From: CAYPTY01 sp965659005
Lineage (GTDB): Bacteria > Bacteroidota > Rhodothermia > Balneolales > Balneolaceae
Direction of reading: 5' to 3'
Assembly (NCBI GenBank): GCA_965659005.1
Contig: CBFHVG010000096.1
Span: forward strand, 1 to 16,437
Length of the DNA: 16,437 nt
The notes beneath the pieces are model-generated. The model had not been told where the DNA came from and made no database searches. It saw only the letters and a list, made by a program, of their open reading frames with translations. Position numbers and translations under genes: made by a program. Of this stretch, positions 1-6,867 are shown piece after piece. How positions within the stretch are numbered: the first letter of the stretch is position 1; each line of letters opens with the position of its first letter.

Positions 1-517
1 TGAAACCATGAAGCTGATCTTAGCACAACAGTTCACATACGTAGGAGCACCACAAATATGGGCAGGGGATGAAATGGGCATGTGGGGAGCAGACGATCCT
101 TCAACAAGAAAGCCTTTAATCTGGCCTGACTATAATTTTGAAGATGAAAAAGTACATCCACTTGGTTCAGATAGACCGGTTAATGAAGTTAAATTTAACT
201 ATGAACTTCACGGCTTCTATAGAAAGCTCATTGATATAAGGAATTCAAATAAGGTACTGTCTAATGGTACCTTGGCCTATGTCTTGGTCGACGATGAGAA
301 TCAAGTACTTGCTTACAGTCGTTTTAATGGTTCTTCTGAAGTGATTGCCGTTTTCAATAGCAGTTCTGAGCAAAAATCTATAAGAATACCCGTCAGATTG
401 AATAGGGCATATTCTGATTTACTTGAAAATGCTGAAATTTCAATTGTGGGTGATGGTCTTTCTATAAGTTTAGATGCAAGAAAAGCAGCTATTCTTAAAT
501 CATCTGAATCAGAATAA
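1..517 (+). CDS. GH13 alpha-amylase-family glycosidase, C-terminal part (5' end outside window)
   Basis: This is the last ~171 residues of a glycoside hydrolase family 13 enzyme. The reading frame is already open at base 2 (Glu-Thr-Met-Lys), so the Met at base 8 is internal and the true start lies before the window. The segment GAPQIWAGDEMGMWGADDP is the strand-8 end of the (beta/alpha)8 barrel as found in neopullulanase/cyclomaltodextrinase-like enzymes. It is followed by RKPLIWPD and then a small all-beta C-terminal domain (about the last 80 residues). Such enzymes hydrolyse alpha-1,4 (sometimes alpha-1,6) bonds in malto-oligosaccharides, and Bacteroidota versions are often periplasmic. The catalytic Asp/Glu/Asp residues and any signal peptide would be upstream, so exact specificity cannot be read. 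Its stop codon overlaps the 3' end of convergent fhs by 9 bases. Confidence 0.87.
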   Translation, partial: ETMKLILAQQFTYVGAPQIWAGDEMGMWGADDPSTRKPLIWPDYNFEDEKVHPLGSDRPVNEVKFNYELHGFYRKLIDIRNSNKVLSNGTLAYVLVDDENQVLAYSRFNGSSEVIAVFNSSSEQKSIRIPVRLNRAYSDLLENAEISIVGDGLSISLDARKAAILKSSESE

Positions 518-2176
518 ACCCGAAATATTACCTTCCGTATCGATATCCATTCTCTCAGCAGATGGAGTGGCAGGTAATCCAGGCATACGAAGAATATTAC
601 CAGCAATAGGCACAATAAATCCTGCACCAGCAGCGATTTCAAATTCTCTTATGTTGATATCGAAATTCTTAGGTCTACCGAGTTTTTTTTCATCATCACT
701 CAGGCTCTTTTGAGTTTTAGCAATACAAACAGGTAGGTTTCCATAACCCAGATCTTCAAACCTTTTTAACTGATCACTAGCTTGATTGCTCAGTATGATA
801 TGTTCAGCACCATAAATCGTACTACAGACTTTTTCAATTTTAGTTCGAACCGGGTCATCCAAATCATAGGTAAAGTTAAAAGAACCAGGCGAGGTTTGGG
901 TTGCAGCTATAACTTTCTCTGCGAGATCAGTGGCGCCATCACCACCTTTGGCCCAACCTTTTGTTACCGATGAGGACACACCCAATTCAGTACAGTGATC
1001 CATCAATGCTTGAATCTCATTATGCGAATCAGAATCAAATACATTTATAGATACAACAATTGGTAAGCCAAAGCTCTTTAAGCTTTGTATGTGACGTTCA
1101 AGGTTCGGATATCCTGCTCTTAAAGCTTCCAAATCAGGTTTAGTCACATCTTCCAAAGCTTTCCCACCATGATATTTTAGAGCTCTAATGGTTGCAACCA
1201 AAACAACCACTTTTGGTGAAAGTCCAGCCTCTCGGCATTTGATATTGAAAAACTTCTCTGCACCCAGATCTGCTCCAAAACCTGCTTCAGTGACGACATA
1301 ATCACTTAAGCTCATTCCCATCTTAGTTCCAATAATGGAGTTTGTGCCTTGCGCAATATTCGCAAAAGGCCCCCCATGAACTATGGCTGGATTACCTTCA
1401 AGAGTTTGTACCAGATTTGGTTTAATAGCATCTTTCATAAGGATGGTCATTGCACCTTCAGCATTCAGATCTTTAGCCAGTATCTGTTTATTATCAAAAG
1501 TATCTCCGACATAGATTCTGGCGAATTTATCTTTCATGTCTTCAAGACTGTTGCTCTGACAAAGAATAGCCATGATTTCACTTGCAGCTGTAATATTGAA
1601 TCCTGTTTCATGAGGCATTCCACCTGCACGTCCACCTAATGCTAAAACCGTTCTTCTTAAACTACGGTCATTCATGTCGATGGCTCTTTTCCAGAGAACC
1701 GTTCTTGGATCTATTCCAAGACTTCTGGTTTTACTTTGAAAATTGTTATCAATTAAAGCTGCTAGGAGGTTGTTTGCTTTTTCCACAGCGCTGAAATCAC
1801 CTGTAAAATGAAGATTAATATCCTCCATTGGGACCACCTGACTCCATCCACCACCAGCAGCACCACCCTTTATACCAAATACAGGTCCAAGGCTTGGTTC
1901 TCTTATAACTGCTGTTGCTTGAGTGCCAATTTTATTTAAACCATCAACTAGTCCAATGGTCGTTGTAGTCTTTCCCTCACCAGCAGGGGTGGGAGTAATT
2001 GCAGTTACAAGTATTAAATTGCTTTGCTGTACTTTTTCTTCATCAATAAGGTTGAGAGGGAGTTTAGCTTTGTGTACGCCGTAGTATTCAAGATCTTTTT
2101 CCTCAATACCTATTTTATTCGCTATTCCCTTGATGTGTTTAATCTCAACACTGTGTGCTATCTGTAGATCATTCAT
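509..2176 (-). CDS. fhs: Formate--tetrahydrofolate ligase
   Basis: ATP-dependent cytosolic enzyme that joins formate to tetrahydrofolate, giving 10-formyl-THF for purine and formyl-Met synthesis. At 555 residues from the chosen start it matches the usual family length (about 555-560). Visible marks are the P-loop TPTPAGEGKTT (about residues 61-71), the glycine-rich GIKGGAAGGGWSQV (about 101-114) and the conserved C-terminal MPGLPATPSAERMDID. There are two in-frame ATGs, at 2182 and 2176. I prefer 2176: an AGGGA ribosome-binding site lies 8 bases before it but only 2 bases before 2182, and family members typically begin close to this point. The gene is last in the minus-strand series, about 75 bases after the SnoaL-like gene. 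A 12-bp inverted repeat brackets its ribosome-binding site, so it may have its own control. Its stop lies inside the 3' end of the GH13 gene. Confidence 0.97.
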   Translation of the reverse strand: MNDLQIAHSVEIKHIKGIANKIGIEEKDLEYYGVHKAKLPLNLIDEEKVQQSNLILVTAITPTPAGEGKTTTTIGLVDGLNKIGTQATAVIREPSLGPVFGIKGGAAGGGWSQVVPMEDINLHFTGDFSAVEKANNLLAALIDNNFQSKTRSLGIDPRTVLWKRAIDMNDRSLRRTVLALGGRAGGMPHETGFNITAASEIMAILCQSNSLEDMKDKFARIYVGDTFDNKQILAKDLNAEGAMTILMKDAIKPNLVQTLEGNPAIVHGGPFANIAQGTNSIIGTKMGMSLSDYVVTEAGFGADLGAEKFFNIKCREAGLSPKVVVLVATIRALKYHGGKALEDVTKPDLEALRAGYPNLERHIQSLKSFGLPIVVSINVFDSDSHNEIQALMDHCTELGVSSSVTKGWAKGGDGATDLAEKVIAATQTSPGSFNFTYDLDDPVRTKIEKVCSTIYGAEHIILSNQASDQLKRFEDLGYGNLPVCIAKTQKSLSDDEKKLGRPKNFDINIREFEIAAGAGFIVPIAGNILRMPGLPATPSAERMDIDTEGNISGLF

Positions 2177-2217
2177 TATCATTATCCCTAATTTATTTCA
2201 TCGATGATAATGAATGA
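2169..2217 (-). promoter_or_regulatory. 12-bp inverted repeat bracketing the fhs ribosome-binding site and start
   Basis: Plus-strand bases 2169-2180 (TCATTCATTATC) are the exact reverse complement of 2206-2217 (GATAATGAATGA), with 25 bases between. In the fhs transcript this would form a 12-bp stem. Its loop would hold the AGGGA ribosome-binding site, and its 3' arm would contain the favoured AUG (2176) and the last base of the upstream AUG. A separate 10-base palindrome TCATCGATGA lies at 2198-2207. The pairing is seen directly. A role in translational control, or as a protein-binding operator, is inference. The stem is AU-rich, so its stability in the cell is uncertain. Confidence 0.45.
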
Positions 2218-2224
2218 AGGTTTA

Positions 2225-2232
2225 TAAATCTA
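2225..2232 (-). promoter_or_regulatory. Possible -7 promoter element for fhs
   Basis: On the minus strand this reads TAGATTTA, one base off the Bacteroidota -7 consensus TAnnTTTG. It is placed so that transcription would begin near 2218, right at the outer arm of the inverted repeat. No TTG-type -33 element is evident upstream, so the call is weak. Read-through from the upstream minus-strand genes is equally possible. Confidence 0.2.
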
Positions 2233-2253
2233 TTCGAAATAAAGACTTTTGCT

Positions 2254-2643
2254 CTAGTTTTCAGAATTTGTCTGGATCATATATGAGGTAATTTTCTTTA
2301 CCATTTTGTCATCAGCCATATTCAATTCAAATACATCACAAAAATGATAATCATTGCCGTTTTGCATGAATATGATACCATTGCAGGATGCCCGATTTTC
2401 ATAAACAATAATGCAATCCAGATATAAGCGTTCAACTCTTGAATCTTTTACTCTTTCGAGCTCTTCAAAAACCTCATTGCCGGATTTAACCCAACTGCCA
2501 ACAAAATTCCATTCAATATCTTCACTTACATGTTGTTTGATGAAATTAATATCACCTTCAGCAAAAGCAACATTCAGATCTTTAATAAACTCTTTCTTGG
2601 GTGAGTGGGAGCAATCTTCATTGATTTGTACAAGTAGTTCCAT
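2254..2643 (-). CDS. SnoaL-like / NTF2-fold protein of unknown function
   Basis: A 129-residue soluble protein with no signal peptide or membrane segment. The N-terminal helix FIKDLNVAFAEGDINFIKQ (about 19-37), then SEDIEWNFVGS (about 40-50) and a C-terminal run of alternating beta strands (about 74-122), fit the cone-shaped NTF2-like fold of the SnoaL-like family. These proteins range from small-molecule isomerases and hydrolases to non-catalytic binders, so no reaction can be assigned. It starts 9 bases after the stop of the penicillin-binding protein gene, so it is probably co-transcribed with it. No clear ribosome-binding site precedes it. The neighbours (a peptidoglycan synthase before, a folate enzyme after) do not suggest one substrate. 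The fold assignment is by sequence pattern only. Confidence 0.75.
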   Translation of the reverse strand: MELLVQINEDCSHSPKKEFIKDLNVAFAEGDINFIKQHVSEDIEWNFVGSWVKSGNEVFEELERVKDSRVERLYLDCIIVYENRASCNGIIFMQNGNDYHFCDVFELNMADDKMVKKITSYMIQTNSEN

Positions 2644-2652
2644 AATAATTAA

Positions 2653-4959
2653 TTACCAGCCAATTCGACCTTTTCTCTCGTCTTTCATCATTTCTGATTT
2701 ATTCTTTTCCGGATCTTCTGGCATGATGAAACCGGCAGGGGGACTGAAAGCATCATAACCCCAAAAAGCTTCCGGATCTCTAGTAACATAATTAATGAAC
2801 TCTCCAACAATAGGAAGGGCAGATCTCGCACCTTGACCAATTGAGTTAGGATTATCTTGTGGAAAGCGAATTCTTCTGTCTTCACCGCCAACCCATGCGC
2901 CCATCACGATGTGTGGAGTCATACCCATAAACCAATTATCTGCAGCATTTTGAGTGGTTCCGGTTTTACCTGCAATATCTTGTCTGACTCCATAAACATT
3001 TCTTAGTCGAACACCAGTACCATGGTATCCATCACCACCACGAACCACGCCACGCATCATATCTACCATGATGTAAGCAGTTTCAGGACTTATAACCTCT
3101 TTACTATACTCTGGATAGTATTCAACCAATATGTTACCCTCTTTATCTTCAATTCTGGTAATAGCTATTGGGTCAATATGAACACCTTCATTCGCAAATG
3201 TTGTATATGCAGAAGTCAATTCAAGTAAAGAAACTTCAGCAGTACCGAGTGCAATAGAAGGGTAAGCAGGTGTGTTAGTCATATCGATACCGAAATTGGA
3301 AGCCATAGTCTTGATTTTTCTGGCTGCCGGATCCAGCTCCCATAATTTATTTGTACCTGGCGAACCCGCGAGTTCTGGGAGTAACCGAATTGTCACATTA
3401 TTTAGCGACCTGGCTAAAGCCTGTCGAAGAGGAATTTCAACTGGTCCAGATGCGACTTTGGGGTCTTTTGGCGCCCAGATATTACCAACACGGTCATAAA
3501 ACTTAGTTGGGAACTTAGAAAACTTGTGATATGGCATGTAGCCATTGTCTATAGCTAGTGCATACACAAATGGCTTAAAAGTTGACCCTGCTTGCCTTTT
3601 GGACTGATACACATGATCATATTGCACGTTACCGTAGTTTGAGCCACCAACCCATGCAAGTACATTTCCATTTGAAGGTTCGATAGCAACAAAACCGGCT
3701 TCCAGTCTTGTTCTTGCTCTCATAACGGAATCAACAAATGCGGAATCTGTCATAAGTGTATCAATGACAACCTTCCTTAACTTGGTGTCAAAATTAGTGA
3801 AACCATTCTTGTAGTCATCTGTCTCTTCTATAAAGCTGCTTAGGAAACGCGGATATTTTTCCCACAGCATATCCATGTATGTGCCATCATCTGATGTCCA
3901 TTCCTTTTCAAAAATATTTTGAAGGGAATCCAGCTTAGTTTTTAAAGCTCTCTCAGCATGACTTTGTAGTTTAGAATCTATAGTCGTATAAATTACCAGA
4001 CCATCAGAATATAAATCGTACCCGTTTTCATCGGCCCAGCCTTGAACACGCTGACGAACATATTCACCAAAATAACGACTCTTTCTGCCTGTCTTGAAAG
4101 GAGGATGATAATCAAGAACAATGGGTTCTTTCTTGAGGTTCTCATAGTTCTCTTCATTGATAAATGCATGACGCTTCATCAACAGAAGAACGATATCTCT
4201 ACGTCTTTGAGCTCTTTCAGGATAAATTCTTGGATTGTAAGCATAGATAGCATTAAGTGATCCAATCATTGTTGCTGCTTCTGAGATCGTCAAGTCTTTA
4301 GCTGATTTTCCAAAGTGAGTTTGGGCTGCAGCTTCAATCCCAAATGCTGAATTTGGAAACTCAACTGTATTGAGATACATCTCAATGATCTCATGCTTCG
4401 TGTAATTTCTTTCGATTTCAACAGCGGTTATCATCTCTTTGAACTTCCTTGAAACCGAGAATTTCAAACCGATTTTCTTGTAAAGATTCCTTGCTAACTG
4501 CTGGGTTATTGTTGAACCACCTTGCGGATCACCTCTTAAAACATGGTATGGAATTGCTAATGTTCGAATCATATCCATACCCCAATGATCATAAAACCTA
4601 TGATCCTCAGTAGATACCAGCGCGTCAACTACATGAGGTGAAATATTACTATAGGAAACCCAGGTCCTGTTTTCAGTGAAATATTTATCCAATACAGCTC
4701 CATCGCGAGATCGAACTTCGGATGCAATGGCCGTTTTAGGATTTTCAAGCTCTTGAATGGAAGGGAGTCCTTCGAAGAGATTTACTACATATAAACCTAT
4801 AAGTAAGGTTGTGATAACGAAAGTGGAACTAAGGCCAATCAGGATTCTTCTCTTGATTTTCCTTCCGTTTTTCTTCTTCTCCTTTGACTCCAGAATCTCT
4901 TTACGGTATTCGGGATCGTTGAAATACCGATCATTATCAATGTCAGGTTTTTTAGCCAT
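2653..4959 (-). CDS. Class A penicillin-binding protein 1A (peptidoglycan glycosyltransferase/transpeptidase)
   Basis: Bifunctional inner-membrane enzyme that polymerises lipid II and cross-links the resulting glycan strands. Of 768 residues, a charged cytoplasmic tail (1-37) precedes one membrane anchor (about 38-60). The GT51 domain shows STEDHRFYDHWG with catalytic Glu118, GGSTITQQLARNLY (147-160) and AVEIERNYTKHEIIEMYLN (179-197). The transpeptidase domain shows the three penicillin-binding motifs: STFK with nucleophile Ser459, SLN (518-520) and KTGT (665-668). All key residues are present. A spacer of about 90 residues (roughly 330-420) separates the catalytic domains, and the C-terminus is short. 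The gene starts 6 bases after the LpxH-like stop, and a GGAG sequence about 12 bases before the ATG lies inside that upstream gene. Context supports an envelope operon. PBP1A-like is my best subclass; 1B or 1C is less likely. Confidence 0.96.
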   Translation of the reverse strand: MAKKPDIDNDRYFNDPEYRKEILESKEKKKNGRKIKRRILIGLSSTFVITTLLIGLYVVNLFEGLPSIQELENPKTAIASEVRSRDGAVLDKYFTENRTWVSYSNISPHVVDALVSTEDHRFYDHWGMDMIRTLAIPYHVLRGDPQGGSTITQQLARNLYKKIGLKFSVSRKFKEMITAVEIERNYTKHEIIEMYLNTVEFPNSAFGIEAAAQTHFGKSAKDLTISEAATMIGSLNAIYAYNPRIYPERAQRRRDIVLLLMKRHAFINEENYENLKKEPIVLDYHPPFKTGRKSRYFGEYVRQRVQGWADENGYDLYSDGLVIYTTIDSKLQSHAERALKTKLDSLQNIFEKEWTSDDGTYMDMLWEKYPRFLSSFIEETDDYKNGFTNFDTKLRKVVIDTLMTDSAFVDSVMRARTRLEAGFVAIEPSNGNVLAWVGGSNYGNVQYDHVYQSKRQAGSTFKPFVYALAIDNGYMPYHKFSKFPTKFYDRVGNIWAPKDPKVASGPVEIPLRQALARSLNNVTIRLLPELAGSPGTNKLWELDPAARKIKTMASNFGIDMTNTPAYPSIALGTAEVSLLELTSAYTTFANEGVHIDPIAITRIEDKEGNILVEYYPEYSKEVISPETAYIMVDMMRGVVRGGDGYHGTGVRLRNVYGVRQDIAGKTGTTQNAADNWFMGMTPHIVMGAWVGGEDRRIRFPQDNPNSIGQGARSALPIVGEFINYVTRDPEAFWGYDAFSPPAGFIMPEDPEKNKSEMMKDERKGRIGW

Positions 4960-4965
4960 TCTTAA

Positions 4966-5748
4966 TCAAATCTCCGGATAGTGTTGAAAATTCCTATTAG
5001 CGGCATCCCATTTAACTAGATTAAACTCATTATTCTTAAATAAACCAACGGTTTTATGATCATAAAAAGTACCCAGATTTAAATACAATTTAGAAGATAA
5101 TGTTTCCAGTCTTGGAAAATGATCATGACCACTAATGATTACATTAAAATCATACTCAGTTAAACATGCTTTTGACCAATTACTCAATGGCTCAGTATTC
5201 ACAACTTGTCTTCGTCTTTTAAATCTAGAAAATGATTTCATTAGCCATAATCCAAGGGAGGGTGGAAGTACTTTTTGATACCATTCTATGAAAGTTGGAT
5301 TCTTTAAAAATCTATGCAGTAAAGGAAGATGTAGGCCAAAAGCTCCATCTAAATGACCATCACCATGAGTAAGTAGGAATCTTTGATCTCCAAATTCAAT
5401 TTCGAGATAACTCGGTTCCACTATAAAACCTTTTTCTTCGAAATAACCATAAGTCCAGTGATCATGATTACCAGTAATGAATGGAGTTCTGAAGATTTCG
5501 CGATTGTAAACCTCAAAAGCATTGAGAAGATCCTTTCCTAAATCAGGAACAAATTCTTTTTTAGGGTACTCCATCCAATAATCAAATAGGTCACCTAAGA
5601 CAAATAAAGCAGCTTTTTCTGTTCGAGCATAATTGACTAAGTCAATTAGTGATTGTTCGATCTCTGTATTCTTTTCTTCAGAGAAAGCTCCTAAATGTGC
5701 ATCTGAAATAAATATAAACTGATCAAATTGATCAGGTTTAATGGTCAT
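4966..5748 (-). CDS. LpxH-like calcineurin-type metallophosphatase (probable UDP-2,3-diacylglucosamine diphosphatase)
   Basis: 260-residue protein with the full di-metal phosphoesterase motif set: SDAHLG (Asp16, His18), LGDLFDYW (Asp53), GNHDHW (Asn94, His95), THGD (His128) and GHDH (His208, His210). The DLFDYW signature and overall length resemble LpxH, which cleaves UDP-2,3-diacylglucosamine to lipid X in lipid A synthesis at the inner face of the cytoplasmic membrane. The stretch at about 134-185, with hydrophobic and basic residues (LPPSLGLWLM, FKRRR), could be the membrane-facing lid. The E. coli enzyme has GNRD and GHTH where this one has GNHD and GHDH, so it is a divergent or LpxH2-like form, or a relative with another diphosphate substrate. 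The ATG overlaps the preceding stop as ATGA, which suggests translational coupling. The next gene, the penicillin-binding protein, starts 6 bases on. Confidence 0.82.
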   Translation of the reverse strand: MTIKPDQFDQFIFISDAHLGAFSEEKNTEIEQSLIDLVNYARTEKAALFVLGDLFDYWMEYPKKEFVPDLGKDLLNAFEVYNREIFRTPFITGNHDHWTYGYFEEKGFIVEPSYLEIEFGDQRFLLTHGDGHLDGAFGLHLPLLHRFLKNPTFIEWYQKVLPPSLGLWLMKSFSRFKRRRQVVNTEPLSNWSKACLTEYDFNVIISGHDHFPRLETLSSKLYLNLGTFYDHKTVGLFKNNEFNLVKWDAANRNFQHYPEI

Positions 5749-6764
5749 TTTCTGCGAGTAGTAATAAAGTGTATAAGTTCGATGAAATTTTCTTTCGCAG
5801 GAGAATCAGGAATATGGGATAAATCAGTAATGGCTTTGTTAGCATAATCATACATAATTGACTTAGCTGCTTCCATGCCATCATGTTCGTGAACAAAATC
5901 AACGATTTTATCTACGTCTTTTGAAGACTTCTTTCGTTTCTTCATTAATGAGCGAATTTCACGCCCATCTGATTTTGATGCTTTTTCAAAAGCCTTAATT
6001 AAAGGTAAAGTAACTTTTCTCTCTTGAATGTCATTTCGTTTTGGTTTTCCAATATCATAGAGTCCATAATCAAAAATGTCATCACGAATCTGGAATGCAA
6101 TACCGACACCCATTCCAATTTCCTTCATTAAATTGTGATAGTCTTTATCATCAGTAACTGAAACGGCCCCACACTCACAGCATGCTGCAATTAAGCTTGC
6201 AGTTTTTTCGGAAATAATCTGAAAGTAACGTTCTTCAGTCATGTTAAAAAGCTTTGCTGTTTTGAGCTGACGAAGTTCACCTTCACTCATATTCTTAACA
6301 GCAGTAGATAGAACACTCAGTAATTTGTGCTCTTCATTATCTAATGCAATAAGCAGACCTTTGGCTAGTAGATAATCACCTAACAACACGCCTGCTTTAT
6401 TTTTCCAAAGCTTATTTATGCTCAGAAACCCTCTTCTTGATTCTGCTTCATCAACTACATCATCATGAATAAGAGTAGCTGTATGCAACAGCTCAATCAT
6501 TGTGGCTGCAATAAAACTACGTTGGTTTACCTCGCCAAAAAGCTGAGCAGACATAAACACAAGGGTGGGCCGAATTTGTTTACCTTTTTGTCTGAGCAGA
6601 TATTTAACTATCTGATCTAAAAGATATACATCGGTCTTAATTGTGTCTCTAAAAAAAACTTTAAAGTCAGTTAAACTTGCTGAAACAGGGTCTGTAACAT
6701 CACCCAGTGATTTTCTTGAGACGGTATTGTTGTCAATAAGCGATTTAGGCTCAGTGTTGATCAT
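5745..6764 (-). CDS. Polyprenyl diphosphate synthase, long-chain (octaprenyl/nonaprenyl type)
   Basis: 339-residue all-trans isoprenyl diphosphate synthase that condenses isopentenyl diphosphate units onto an allylic primer. It probably supplies the menaquinone side chain. Seen are GKQIRP (61-66), the first Asp-rich motif DDVVD (101-105) within ELLHTATLIHDD, and the second, DDIFD (228-232) within GIAFQIRDD. The fifth residue before the first motif is Ala96. Short-chain (farnesyl or geranylgeranyl) enzymes often carry a bulky aromatic there, so a long product is inferred; exact chain length is unknown. The first ATG gives about 30 residues before the conserved core, normal for the family. It is the first gene of the minus-strand block, divergent from pfkA, with a TATTTTTG element about 37-44 bases upstream. 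Its stop overlaps the next start by 4 bases. Confidence 0.94.
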   Translation of the reverse strand: MINTEPKSLIDNNTVSRKSLGDVTDPVSASLTDFKVFFRDTIKTDVYLLDQIVKYLLRQKGKQIRPTLVFMSAQLFGEVNQRSFIAATMIELLHTATLIHDDVVDEAESRRGFLSINKLWKNKAGVLLGDYLLAKGLLIALDNEEHKLLSVLSTAVKNMSEGELRQLKTAKLFNMTEERYFQIISEKTASLIAACCECGAVSVTDDKDYHNLMKEIGMGVGIAFQIRDDIFDYGLYDIGKPKRNDIQERKVTLPLIKAFEKASKSDGREIRSLMKKRKKSSKDVDKIVDFVHEHDGMEAAKSIMYDYANKAITDLSHIPDSPAKENFIELIHFITTRRK

Positions 6765-6867
6765 TAAAATTCTTCATTTTTTCTTAAATTGGAGCCGTTC
6801 CAAAAATACTTATTATTTAAGATATTTTACCCATCATTCACTCACTTTATTTTAACTCACAAAATTA
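6765..6867. promoter_or_regulatory. Divergent promoter region between polyprenyl synthase and pfkA
   Basis: This 103-base AT-rich gap separates two divergent transcription units and should hold promoters for both. On the minus strand, bases 6808 to 6801 read TATTTTTG, a full match to the Bacteroidota -7 consensus TAnnTTTG, placed for a leader of about 30 bases to the synthase start. No TTG -33 element is visible at the usual distance. On the plus strand the nearest candidate is TATTTTAC (6823-6830), a poorer match. pfkA has no ribosome-binding site. No strong operator-like palindrome was seen. Confidence 0.5.

Noticed and set aside
503..513. TCTGA-A-TCAGA palindrome as a bidirectional terminator for GH13 and fhs
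   Set aside because: The arms are only 5 bp around a single base, which cannot form a hairpin of useful size, and no T-run follows on either strand.
8..517. Met at base 8 as the start of a complete small protein
   Set aside because: The frame is open to the window edge, and the sequence begins within the conserved last barrel strand of a GH13 enzyme, so this is an internal Met of a truncated gene.
313..713. Two overlapping open frames around the GH13/fhs junction, one on each strand
   Set aside because: Both lie over well-supported genes in other frames and show no recognisable family pattern.
2183..2253. Tetrahydrofolate riboswitch before fhs
   Set aside because: The leader is only about 70 bases and has a simple inverted repeat. 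I see none of the conserved junction or pseudoknot sequence expected of known folate riboswitches.
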